Origin: Clostridiales bacterium
Lineage (GTDB): Bacteria; Bacillota; Clostridia; Christensenellales; Christensenellaceae
Direction: 5' to 3'
Length of the DNA stretch: 12,311 nt
Assembly: GCA_019420265.1 (NCBI GenBank)
Contig: JAHZHM010000229.1
Coordinates: 13,736 to 26,046, forward strand
Positions 5,476 through 11,821 of the stretch are shown in pieces. Numbering within the stretch: the stretch's first letter is position 1; each line of letters starts with the position of its first letter. Made by a program: the position numbers and the translations under genes. The notes beneath the pieces were generated by a model, which was not told where the DNA came from, made no database searches, and was given only the letters and a program-made list of their open reading frames with translations.

Positions 5476-6990
5476 CTATTTGCGGATGAAGATGAGCCGC
5501 TCGCCTTTTGGGATCACCGCATCCGGCTCGCCGCTCCCCAGCATATCGCTGCTGACCTTGAAGCGCTTGGCGATATCCCAGAGCGTCTCGCCGCCGTCTG
5601 CGTAGTAGATAACCGCTCCGCTTTGGCAGGGCCGCTCCAGCGGCTGGCTGGATACTTCGCACACCGCCCGCATCCGCTCGCTCTGCATCTGCCAGATGCA
5701 CAAATCCAGGCAGCATTTGAGGCTGAGCTCCCGGCCGGATCCTTCCGCCGTGGCGTATTCCACATTGGCATACACCTGAAGCTCGCAGTTTGGCGTAACG
5801 CCGGGCAGCGAGATCTCCGTCTCAAAGGGAAGCACCAGCGACGCGCTCTTGATGCCGGCATCCGCCGTGGTGTAGCAGAGATTGACGGCCAGCTTGCCAT
5901 CGATGCTCGCCCGATCCCGCCCGGGATGGATGCAGACCGACTTGGGCACCGCCGCCGTAAACAGCACCCGGGAGACCTCGGGCGCGTTTTCCGGAATCTG
6001 CGCTTCCAGCCGCACGATCTTCTTCTGGCCCTCGCGCATGGCGGCCTTGCACGCGCCAATCTCGCAGGACTGCGCCTCCATCTCGCTCTTCTCATCGTAG
6101 AGATCTGCGATATAGGAGAGCTGCCGCATACCCCGGCTCATGACGCACAGATTGACCACAGCGGAAATTTCCAGCAGATCAGGGTTTTCCGGCGCGGTAT
6201 CCACGGCCAGGCGCTCCAGCGATGCGTGCACGGTTACGGCGCTGTCTGCGCCGATGTTTTCGTGATTGACAATCTCCCCAAAGGGGATGGTTTCCTGGAA
6301 ATATTGGAGCGGCGCGTTTTTATCCGTGCTCTCGTAGACGACGAACACCCGAAGCTCGCCCTCGATAATGGCTTTGCCCGGCTCGGTTACGACGCCGCGC
6401 ACCGCCGCATAGCCCCGCTCGGCCAGCACTTTGCGCACCTCCGGCATGCTTTGGGGGACGCGCAGCTCGCTTTTGACATAGCTCTTGATCATCTTGACAC
6501 ACTCGACAAAAGAAGCCTCTCCCTGGCCGCATTTGAGATGGATATTGCCATCGGCCAGCTCGGGATCCAGAATCTCGAAATTCTGGTTGCCCAGCGCAAA
6601 GGCATCGATGCAGATATCCGCCCGGACGGAAACCGAGCTGCCATCCAGCACGCTGAAGGAGACCTCCCCCAGCTTTGCCCCCGCCGCCACCTTCATATCC
6701 GGCCGAACACCATCGCACTGGGCGGTGTGGTTGAAGCGGCAAGTTGCGTTAAAGCTCTCGAACTCGCCTTTTTTATTCAGATACAGCACGCAGAAAACCG
6801 CGTTGCCCTCGATAAAAATGCTGTTTTCCCCGGCCGAGGCATCCGTCACCTCGCCTACGCCTGCGATATCCAGCACTCCCGAAATCTCCTCCATGGAGTC
6901 GGGAAGCTTGAGCACGCCCTCCACCATCGCCTGTGAGGCGCATATCCACCTGCTGTTTTCAGCCATAATTTCCCGTTTGGAAATGCTCAT
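5476..6990 (-). CDS. sipL: SipL-like spore-coat morphogenesis protein (SPOCS/DUF3794 repeats + LysM)
   Basis: A 504-residue protein. Three SPOCS (DUF3794) beta-rich repeats can be traced at about 35-145, 175-290 and 335-440. A C-terminal LysM domain follows at about 455-504 (GGETLWDIAKRFKVSSDML, ending PKGERLIFI). Length and order match SipL of Clostridioides difficile. There the protein binds the ATPase SpoIVA through its LysM domain and anchors the spore coat to the forespore surface, doing the job SpoVID does in Bacillus. No signal peptide or membrane helix is seen, which fits action in the mother-cell cytosol. The ATG at 6990 has GGAGG seven bases upstream. Expression should be under a mother-cell sporulation sigma factor, but no convincing SigE-type promoter could be read upstream. 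Other DUF3794-LysM proteins occur in Clostridia, so orthology to sipL is likely rather than proven. Confidence 0.87.
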   Translation of the reverse strand: MSISKREIMAENSRWICASQAMVEGVLKLPDSMEEISGVLDIAGVGEVTDASAGENSIFIEGNAVFCVLYLNKKGEFESFNATCRFNHTAQCDGVRPDMKVAAGAKLGEVSFSVLDGSSVSVRADICIDAFALGNQNFEILDPELADGNIHLKCGQGEASFVECVKMIKSYVKSELRVPQSMPEVRKVLAERGYAAVRGVVTEPGKAIIEGELRVFVVYESTDKNAPLQYFQETIPFGEIVNHENIGADSAVTVHASLERLAVDTAPENPDLLEISAVVNLCVMSRGMRQLSYIADLYDEKSEMEAQSCEIGACKAAMREGQKKIVRLEAQIPENAPEVSRVLFTAAVPKSVCIHPGRDRASIDGKLAVNLCYTTADAGIKSASLVLPFETEISLPGVTPNCELQVYANVEYATAEGSGRELSLKCCLDLCIWQMQSERMRAVCEVSSQPLERPCQSGAVIYYADGGETLWDIAKRFKVSSDMLGSGEPDAVIPKGERLIFIRK

Positions 6991-7100
6991 TTGATTACCT
7001 CCGTTCGCTTTCGCTAGCTGCTACCCTATCTATATTTCAAAAACCCTGGGAAAATTACACCTTTATTCATAAATTATTAACAGCGCACAGCGGGAGCTTT

Positions 7101-7109
7101 TGCTATAAT
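7101..7109 (+). promoter_or_regulatory. Extended -10 promoter of the GldAFG-like cassette
   Basis: TGCTATAAT is a perfect extended -10 (TGn TATAAT), about 30 bp upstream of the TTG start at 7139. The nearest -35-like sequence, TTAACA, is 21 bp from the -10, which is too far. Recognition would therefore rest on the extended -10. Confidence 0.6.
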
Positions 7110-7138
7110 TTAGATACGAAGAAAAGGAGGGAGCGTTT

Positions 7139-8086
7139 TTGCTGACAGTATCCAATCTAAGCAAGCGTTATGGAAACGTTTTGGCACTGCAAAACGTTTC
7201 TTTCCATATTCAAGAGAAGGAAAGCGCGGGCATTTTCTCTGCGGCGGGCCCCGCGGGCCCTGCGCTTTGCGGCCTGCTTTCCGGGCTGTGCGAATGCCGC
7301 CCGGGGCAAATTTGCATCGGCGGGCTGGATATGGGCAAGGCCGCCGAAAAGGCGCGCGCACTGGTGGGCTATCTGCCCAAGGGCAACCCGCTCTATGGGG
7401 ATATGAGCGTCCTGGAATATCTGGAATTTGTCTGCTCGCTGTATAAAATTCCGGGCAAGAAGCGCCGGGCGCGCGCCGAGCAGGCGCTGGAGCTCTGCGC
7501 CCTGGCCGGCCAGAGAGATGCGCTCATCCGGGATCTCTCGGCGCTGGATGCCCGGCGGGCGGGCATTGCCGGGGCAACCGTCTTTGGCCCATCGCTTCTG
7601 CTGCTCAGCCAGCCGACGTTCGCCCTGCGCACGGAGGATGCCGAGCAGATCCGCGCACTGCTGGCGAAATTGCAGGGAACATACACCTTGCTTTTGCTGA
7701 CGGATTCGATTACCGAGATCACCGAGCTTTGCGGGCATATCATCATTCTCAATCGCGGCAGGGTCGTCTCGGATAGCTCGCTTTCGGATCTCGCCGCGAC
7801 GACAGGCGGCAACAACCGCCTCAAGCTGCGCATGGTTGGCGCCCCGGCGGATTTGCAGGCGCTTTTTGCCCTGCTCCCGGGCATTTTGGATGTGAATTTC
7901 CAGCGGACATTCGAGCCAGGGACGGTGGATATCCTGCTGGAAGTGCGGCGCGGGACGGATCTGCGCCGGGATATTTGGGCGCTTGCGGCCAAAGCGCAGC
8001 TGCCCATCCTGGAAATGCGCCCCATCAGCGTCTCCCTGGAGGATGTGTTTTTGCAGCTGACGGGCAGCGGGGGAGGCGGGCTATGA
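7139..8086 (+). CDS. Degenerate ABC transporter ATP-binding subunit (GldA-like pseudo-ATPase)
   Basis: A 315-residue protein that aligns along its length with the ABC ATPases of GldA/bacitracin-type exporters. It has the N-terminal LTVSNLSKRYGNVLALQNVSF, the GYLPKGNPLYGDMSVLEYL block after Walker A, the C-terminal IIILNRGRVV and the SLEDVFLQLTG tail. All nucleotide-handling motifs are replaced. The Walker A region SAAGPAGPA (34-42) has no Lys and no Ser/Thr at the key positions. The signature reads LSALD (133-137). Walker B LLLLSQPT has Ser157 for Asp and Gln158 for Glu. The D-loop Asp is Arg164 and the H-loop His is Asp189. The frame is unbroken, with TTG 7139 behind AAGGAGGGAG and an ATGA overlap with the permease. 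This argues for a selected pseudoenzyme rather than a decayed gene. ATP hydrolysis by this subunit is not expected. Confidence 0.88.
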   Translation: MLTVSNLSKRYGNVLALQNVSFHIQEKESAGIFSAAGPAGPALCGLLSGLCECRPGQICIGGLDMGKAAEKARALVGYLPKGNPLYGDMSVLEYLEFVCSLYKIPGKKRRARAEQALELCALAGQRDALIRDLSALDARRAGIAGATVFGPSLLLLSQPTFALRTEDAEQIRALLAKLQGTYTLLLLTDSITEITELCGHIIILNRGRVVSDSSLSDLAATTGGNNRLKLRMVGAPADLQALFALLPGILDVNFQRTFEPGTVDILLEVRRGTDLRRDIWALAAKAQLPILEMRPISVSLEDVFLQLTGSGGGGL

Positions 8087-8796
8087 TCGCGATCTTCAAA
8101 AAGGACCTCCGCTCCTATTTTCGCAGCATGCAGACCTTCATCTACCTGGCGCTGTTCTCCCTCTTTTGCGGCTATTATGCCTGCCGCCAGTTCTTCCTGA
8201 ACGGGGCGGACGGCAGCGCGGCCAGCGCGCTTTTAAACGGCATATGCGCCGCAGAGGCGCTGCTTTTGCCGCTCATCACCATGCGCAGCTTCGCCGGCGA
8301 GCGCATTTTGCACACCGACTATCTGGTGCTCACGGCGCCCATCGGCCCGCTCAGCCTGGCTTTCGGCAAATTTCTGGCCTGTGCGGCATTATTCGCCCTT
8401 TCGCTGCTGCCGGCCTTCCTTTTGCCGTTTATCATCGCCTGCATGGGGTATCTCTCCTTTGGCGAGCTGTTTCTGGTTTTGCTGGGCTGCCTGCTCTTCG
8501 GGCTGGCGGTGGCGGCGCTGGGCATTTTCGTCTCTTCCATGAGCGGCGGGCCCATCGGGGCCTATTTCGGGACGCTGGGCATCCTCATCGTCTTTTGGAT
8601 GGCGGGGAACATCCTGCCCAACCTGGGCAGCTCGGCCCTGCGGGCGCTGCTCTCGGCCATTGCGCTTTTTGAGGCTCCGGAGATTTTCTCCTATGGCATT
8701 TTGCGCTATTCCACGGCGCTCTACCTGCTCTCCTTTGCGGCAGTCTGTATTCTGCTCTGCGCGAAATCCCTGGATTTGGAAAGGAGAACCAGATGA
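8083..8796 (+). CDS. ABC-2 type permease subunit, GldF-like
   Basis: A 237-residue integral membrane protein with about six hydrophobic segments (near 18-34, 48-66, 97-120, 127-151, 157-175 and 211-227). The cytoplasmic motif MRSFAGERILHTDYLVLTAPI is the GldF/ABC-2 signature between helices 2 and 3 (family form MRlfAEErr.GTiElLLTaP). It should form the membrane channel partner of the preceding ABC-like subunit; the substrate is unknown. The frame is open from 7975, but ATG 8083 overlaps the upstream stop as ATGA and has GGGGGAGG upstream, so it is the start. Its own stop overlaps the next ATG in the same ATGA way, giving tight translational coupling of all three genes. Confidence 0.9.
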   Translation: MIAIFKKDLRSYFRSMQTFIYLALFSLFCGYYACRQFFLNGADGSAASALLNGICAAEALLLPLITMRSFAGERILHTDYLVLTAPIGPLSLAFGKFLACAALFALSLLPAFLLPFIIACMGYLSFGELFLVLLGCLLFGLAVAALGIFVSSMSGGPIGAYFGTLGILIVFWMAGNILPNLGSSALRALLSAIALFEAPEIFSYGILRYSTALYLLSFAAVCILLCAKSLDLERRTR

Positions 8797-10460
8797 ACGA
8801 TGCCCGTAATTCCCTTCGGCGGCTCTTCGGCCGCCGCCTGCGCCCCATTTCCAGCATCGTGCTGCTGGCAGTTTTTGTGCTGATTTTGCTGCTCAATCTG
8901 GGCTTCCCCATGCTGGAAGACCAGCTTGCCCTGAGCACGGATCTCAGCGCCGGCAAGATTTACACGCTTTCCCAGGACAGCCTGGATGTGCTGGCGGGGC
9001 TGGAAAAGGATATTTATCTCTACCCCTTCTATTCCCCGGGCAATGGCGATACCATCCTTTTGCAGCTGCTCAAAAAATACGCCGCCAAATCCTCCAAAGT
9101 GCATTTGCGGGAGCTTTCGGCGGATGTGGTGGCCCGGGAATTTTCCCTCAGCCGGGATGCTGCCGGGGTTGTCGTCGCCTCAGAGGACGGCTCTATCTAC
9201 CGCTTTATCCGGGATGACGAGCTCTACCGCACGGATACCAACCTAAACCCCGTCGCCCTCAAGGCAGAGGCCAAGATCACCTCTGCTATTTTGAGCATCG
9301 ATCGCGGGGCATTTTTGCAGATTTGCGCGCTCACCGGGCATAACGAGGCCAAGATTGCCGACCTTTCCAGCTTCTCCAGCCTGCTGGAGGCCAAGAATTT
9401 CGGCGTGCTCACCTGCGATCTTTCCAGCTATACCCCCAATCCCCTGACGGATGTTCTGCTCATCGCCGCCCCCAAGACGGATCTCACCGAGAGCGAATAC
9501 ATCGCCCTGCGGGAGTTTTTATCCCTGGGCGGGCGCATGCTCTTTTTGATGGAGAACGCCTCTTTCAACCCGGATCAGGGCGTCATGCAGATCTATGTCG
9601 ACCCGCTGCCGCGGTTTGAAAGCCTGCTGGCGCAATATGGGATGCTGGTGAACAAGACGCTGGTCGTGGGCGCGGATCCGGCCAAGATCAACCTGCGGGC
9701 GACTTCCATGTCCGTGCAGGCATTGCCCCACGCGCTGACAAAGCAGCTGGAGACCGGGCGGCAATCCGTGGTGCTGGGCGAGATGTCTTCCATCGAGCTG
9801 CTCCCGGATGCCGGCAATGCGCAGGTTTCCGAGCTTTTGCGCACGGATGCCTCCTGCTATGAGAAAAAATTGGCCTCCGGGCTGAGCAATCTGCGCCGCT
9901 CCGAGCAGGATCGCACGGGCAGCTTCCTGGTGGGCGCGGTTTCCGAAAGCGGGCAGTCCCGCATCGTCCTGCTCACGGGCACTTCGCTGATCAGCAACCG
10001 CGGCCTTGCCGTCTCGGGCAACCGCATTCTTTTAAGCCATGTGCTCGAATACCTAAGCCCGATGGAAAACGATCTGAGCATCCCCGTCAAATCGCTTTCC
10101 GGCGCGGCCCCGGCGCCTTCCTCGTTTTTGCGCAGCATGCTGGTGCTGCTGGCGATGGCGGCCATTCCCGCGCTGCTGCTGTATCTGGGCGTCCAAATCT
10201 GCTATAAAAACATTCCTGAAAAATTCGCCGGAAGCCGCAAAGGCTTCCGTTTTTTCTTGCCCTGGTTTTCTCTTCTCCGCGCCCGTTCGCCCTATGGCGC
10301 GCAAACCGCGCGCGACTTTTTTGTTTTTTTGCCGCTCCCCCAAAAATTTCGCCTCATTTGTCAGAATAGTACAGCTTTTTACAAATTCTCCCCAGGCAAA
10401 CGCCTTGTGTTCGCTTGCCACTATGATATAATAAATATAAGCCATTTATTTACAGATTAG
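8793..10460 (+). CDS. GldG-like ABC transporter auxiliary protein with aberrant C-terminal extension
   Basis: A 555-codon frame. Residues 1 to about 475 form a GldG-family protein (ABC_transp_aux). A cytoplasmic N terminus is followed by a membrane helix (about 21-38), a large extracytoplasmic domain starting DLSAGKIYTLSQDSLDVL, a central region with ICALTGHNEAKI and LREFLSLGGRMLFLMEN, and a C-terminal helix (about 448-468). GldG-type proteins usually stop shortly after this helix. Here the frame continues about 80 residues through an intrinsic terminator (10229-10255) and the spo0A promoter (10405-10432). The tail is low quality and resembles translated intergenic DNA. The original end was probably near 10205-10230; TAA 10205 and TGA 10217 lie in one of the other frames. 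A lost stop or small frameshift is inferred, or a sequencing error. The ATG overlaps the permease stop (ATGA). Confidence 0.85.
   Translation: MNDARNSLRRLFGRRLRPISSIVLLAVFVLILLLNLGFPMLEDQLALSTDLSAGKIYTLSQDSLDVLAGLEKDIYLYPFYSPGNGDTILLQLLKKYAAKSSKVHLRELSADVVAREFSLSRDAAGVVVASEDGSIYRFIRDDELYRTDTNLNPVALKAEAKITSAILSIDRGAFLQICALTGHNEAKIADLSSFSSLLEAKNFGVLTCDLSSYTPNPLTDVLLIAAPKTDLTESEYIALREFLSLGGRMLFLMENASFNPDQGVMQIYVDPLPRFESLLAQYGMLVNKTLVVGADPAKINLRATSMSVQALPHALTKQLETGRQSVVLGEMSSIELLPDAGNAQVSELLRTDASCYEKKLASGLSNLRRSEQDRTGSFLVGAVSESGQSRIVLLTGTSLISNRGLAVSGNRILLSHVLEYLSPMENDLSIPVKSLSGAAPAPSSFLRSMLVLLAMAAIPALLLYLGVQICYKNIPEKFAGSRKGFRFFLPWFSLLRARSPYGAQTARDFFVFLPLPQKFRLICQNSTAFYKFSPGKRLVFACHYDIINISHLFTD
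10229..10255 (+). terminator. Intrinsic terminator inside the GldG-like reading frame
   Basis: CGGAAGCC (10229-10236) and GGCTTCCG (10242-10249) form a perfect 8-bp stem with loop GCAAA, followed by six T. It falls about 26 codons past the last predicted membrane helix, where the transporter operon would be expected to end. Confidence 0.85.
10296..10328 (+). terminator. Possible second terminator before spo0A
   Basis: GCGCGC (10297-10302) pairs with GCGCGC (10308-10313) around AAACC. After four bases come two T-rich runs (TTTTTT G TTTTTTT). It could back up the terminator 60 bp upstream. The short stem makes it uncertain. Confidence 0.5.
10405..10432 (+). promoter_or_regulatory. Probable vegetative promoter of spo0A
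   Basis: TTGTGT (10405-10410) and a perfect TATAAT (10427-10432) are separated by 16 bp. Transcription would start near 10439, giving a leader of about 155 nt. A weak Spo0A-box-like TTTGTCAGAATA lies upstream at 10357-10368 but matches the TGTCGAA core only in part. No convincing SigH promoter was found. Confidence 0.6.
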
Positions 10461-10472
10461 TTAATAAATGGT

Positions 10473-10557
10473 GTGCCCCAAAGGTGCAGCAGGCACGATA
10501 TCTGGTATAAGCGGCAAAATGCGGGTAGGCCGGGCGCAGAAGCGCTTTTATCGCATT
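10473..10557 (+). promoter_or_regulatory. Structured 5' leader of spo0A
   Basis: Two hairpins can be drawn in the untranslated leader. GTGCC (10473-10477) pairs with GGCAC (10492-10496). AATGCG (10518-10523) pairs with CGCATT (10552-10557), enclosing GCGC-AGAA-GCGC (10534-10545), which is followed by TTTT. The second could act as a weak attenuator. The leader shares ordered sequence blocks with the veg leader. It matches no riboswitch class I can recognise by eye. Confidence 0.45.
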
Positions 10558-10595
10558 AGGTTGCATCAATTCAAAAGAAAGAGGAAAAAAGGAAG

Positions 10596-11360
10596 ATGTC
10601 GGAGAAAATCAGGTTGCTTATTGTCGAGGATAGCAAATCGCTGGCGGAGAGCCTGCGCACGTTTATGAGCGCGCAGCCGGAGATTGAAGTGGTGGGCGTC
10701 GCGGAGAATGCGGAAGTGGCGCTGCAGCTCGTGCAGGAACAGCAGCCTGCGGCGCTGATCACGGATCTCGTCATGCCCGAGGCAGACGGGTTCCTGCTGC
10801 TGGAGAAGCTGGCCAGCGGCCAATATGGCAAAATGCCTGAGACCATCGTGCTCTCCTCGCTGGGGACGGAGGAAGTCATCTCCCGGGCGCTGGAGCTTGG
10901 GGCGAAGTATTATATGGTCAAGCCCTTCAACATGGATCTGGTCTATAAGCGCCTGCTGGATTTGTTCCACATGCGGGAAGTGCGGGGCAGCAAGAAGGTT
11001 GTTCAAAGCAAATCCCTGGATGAGAAGATCACCAGCATTTTCCTGACCATCGGCATTCCGGCGCATATCAAGGGCTATCAGTTCCTGCGCGAGGCGATTA
11101 AAATTGTCATCCGCACGCCCGAGATGATCAACAGCATCACCAAGGAGCTCTACCCCGCCATTGCCGCGCATTTTGAGACGACGCCCAGCAAGGTGGAGCG
11201 GGCCATTCGCCATTCCATCGAAGTTGCCTGGTCGAGAGGGAAAATCGAGAATCTGAACACCATTTTCGGCTACAACATCTACGGCAAAAACGATAAGCCC
11301 ACCAACGGCGAGTTCATCGCGCTGATTGCCGACCGGCTGATGCTGGAGCAAATCGCCTAA
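10596..11360 (+). CDS. spo0A: Sporulation master response regulator Spo0A
   Basis: A 254-residue DNA-binding response regulator, the phosphorelay-driven switch for entry into sporulation. The N-terminal receiver (about 5-122) has the acidic pair Glu11-Asp12, phospho-acceptor Asp57 (ITDLVMP), Ser87 (VLSSLG) and Lys109 (VKPF). After a linker, the Spo0A C-terminal domain (about 140-254) carries the highly conserved ITKELYPAIA / TTPSKVERAIRHSIEVAW / RGK helix-turn-helix region, which recognises TGTCGAA boxes. The length is near the usual 255-270 residues. ATG 10596 has an A/G-rich site (GAGG and AAGG) upstream. In most endospore formers spoIVB lies just upstream of spo0A; here that place is taken by the GldAFG-like cassette, ended by its terminators. 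The gene has its own promoter and a structured leader. Confidence 0.98.
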   Translation: MSEKIRLLIVEDSKSLAESLRTFMSAQPEIEVVGVAENAEVALQLVQEQQPAALITDLVMPEADGFLLLEKLASGQYGKMPETIVLSSLGTEEVISRALELGAKYYMVKPFNMDLVYKRLLDLFHMREVRGSKKVVQSKSLDEKITSIFLTIGIPAHIKGYQFLREAIKIVIRTPEMINSITKELYPAIAAHFETTPSKVERAIRHSIEVAWSRGKIENLNTIFGYNIYGKNDKPTNGEFIALIADRLMLEQIA

Positions 11361-11389
11361 CTTTCATTTTGACTCCTTTTTGGGCGCTG

Positions 11390-11401
11390 CGCTTGCAAGC
11401 G
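11390..11401. repeat. 12-bp perfect palindrome after spo0A
   Basis: CGCTTGCAAGCG is an exact palindrome 30 bp past the spo0A stop. It could be a dimeric protein binding site or a small hairpin; no T tract follows immediately. Confidence 0.4.
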
Positions 11402-11442
11402 GCTTTGGGATTTGTGTCAAAATAATGAATAAAAATGGGTTT

Positions 11443-11525
11443 TGTGGATAACTCCGCAAAAGTATCAACAAAAAAATCCCCAATTTGATGCTTTTTGGTG
11501 CATATGTTGTTGATAATGTTGATAA
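11443..11525. other. DnaA-box cluster in the spo0A-veg intergenic region
   Basis: TGTGGATAA (11443-11451) is the exact reverse complement of the DnaA box TTATCCACA. TGTTGATAA occurs twice, directly abutting (11508-11516 and 11517-11525), each one mismatch from consensus. GTATCAACA (11462-11470) is a weaker site on the other strand with two mismatches. The DNA is AT-rich and non-coding; short frames across it lack ribosome sites. It could be an origin-related region or a DnaA titration/regulatory cluster. No dnaA, dnaN or rpmH is in the window to support a chromosomal origin. Confidence 0.6.
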
Positions 11526-11592
11526 CTTTTCTGTATAAACGCAAAATCGGCGCATAAATGCAGCTGTGTTCTGCGCGGAAAAATATGAATCA

Positions 11593-11647
11593 ATCAAAAA
11601 AAGCTTCCTGCAAATTGCCTTTTGACAACGCGAGAAGCTTTTTTGAT
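11593..11647. terminator. Long-loop terminator-like inverted repeat between spo0A and veg
   Basis: ATCAAAAAAAGCTTC (11593-11607) and GAAGCTTTTTTGAT (11634-11647) are complementary apart from one extra A, with a loop of about 26 nt. T-rich arms on both strands suggest a bidirectional terminator for spo0A, although it is 230 bp after its stop. The large loop lowers confidence. Confidence 0.6.
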
Positions 11648-11657
11648 GCCTGAAATA

Positions 11658-11685
11658 TTTTTCCTCTTTTTGGGAAAACTATAAA
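11658..11685 (+). promoter_or_regulatory. Candidate promoter of veg
   Basis: TATAAA (11680-11685) has only a weak TTTTTC 16 bp upstream as a -35. Support comes from position: the predicted start near 11692 coincides with the beginning of the leader stem at 11696. Confidence 0.4.
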
Positions 11686-11695
11686 CACGAGAAGA

Positions 11696-11776
11696 GATAA
11701 GCGGCGGGTTCGTCTCAGCCTTTCCGCGGGCGTTTGGCAAGCGCCCACGGAAACCCGAAGGGCCGCGCCCCTTATC
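11696..11776 (+). ncRNA. Structured leader RNA upstream of veg
   Basis: A compound hairpin can be built by eye. GATAAG (11696-11701) pairs with CTTATC (11771-11776), CGGC (11702-11705) with GCCG (11762-11765), GGG (11706-11708) with CCC (11754-11756), TTTCCG (11721-11726) with CGGAAA (11748-11753), and GGGCGTTT (11728-11735) with AAGCGCCC (11739-11746, one G-T) around the loop GGC. Bulges lie at 11709-11720, 11757-11761 and 11766-11770. No T tract follows, and the veg ribosome site is about 35 nt downstream. It therefore looks like a cis-acting leader rather than a terminator. It matches no RNA class I recognise. Confidence 0.6.
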
Positions 11777-11821
11777 GCACTGCCAAAAATCCGAAAGAGC
11801 AATCACCAAAAGGGAGGTATC

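Noticed and set aside
5380..6936. 518-codon plus-strand frame opposite the sipL-like gene
   Set aside because: Antisense shadow. It starts inside terminator hairpins, and the minus strand carries SPOCS repeats and LysM with a good ribosome site.
6991..7100. SigE-type promoter for the sipL-like gene
   Set aside because: Expected from known SipL biology, but no sequence close enough to the -35/-10 consensus was found.
10357..10368. Spo0A box upstream of the spo0A promoter (TTTGTCAGAATA)
   Set aside because: It keeps TTTGTC but lacks the full TGTCGAA core, so autoregulation cannot be claimed from this alone.
10468..10668. Short basic 66-codon frame upstream of and overlapping spo0A
   Set aside because: No ribosome site, overlaps the spo0A start by more than 70 bp, and its content looks like translated structured leader.
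10566..11351. 261-codon minus-strand frame opposite spo0A
   Set aside because: Antisense shadow of spo0A with no independent support.
11443..11525. Calling this the chromosomal origin
   Set aside because: The boxes are real, but no dnaA, dnaN or rpmH is present and skew cannot be judged from 12 kb, so only a DnaA-box cluster is claimed.
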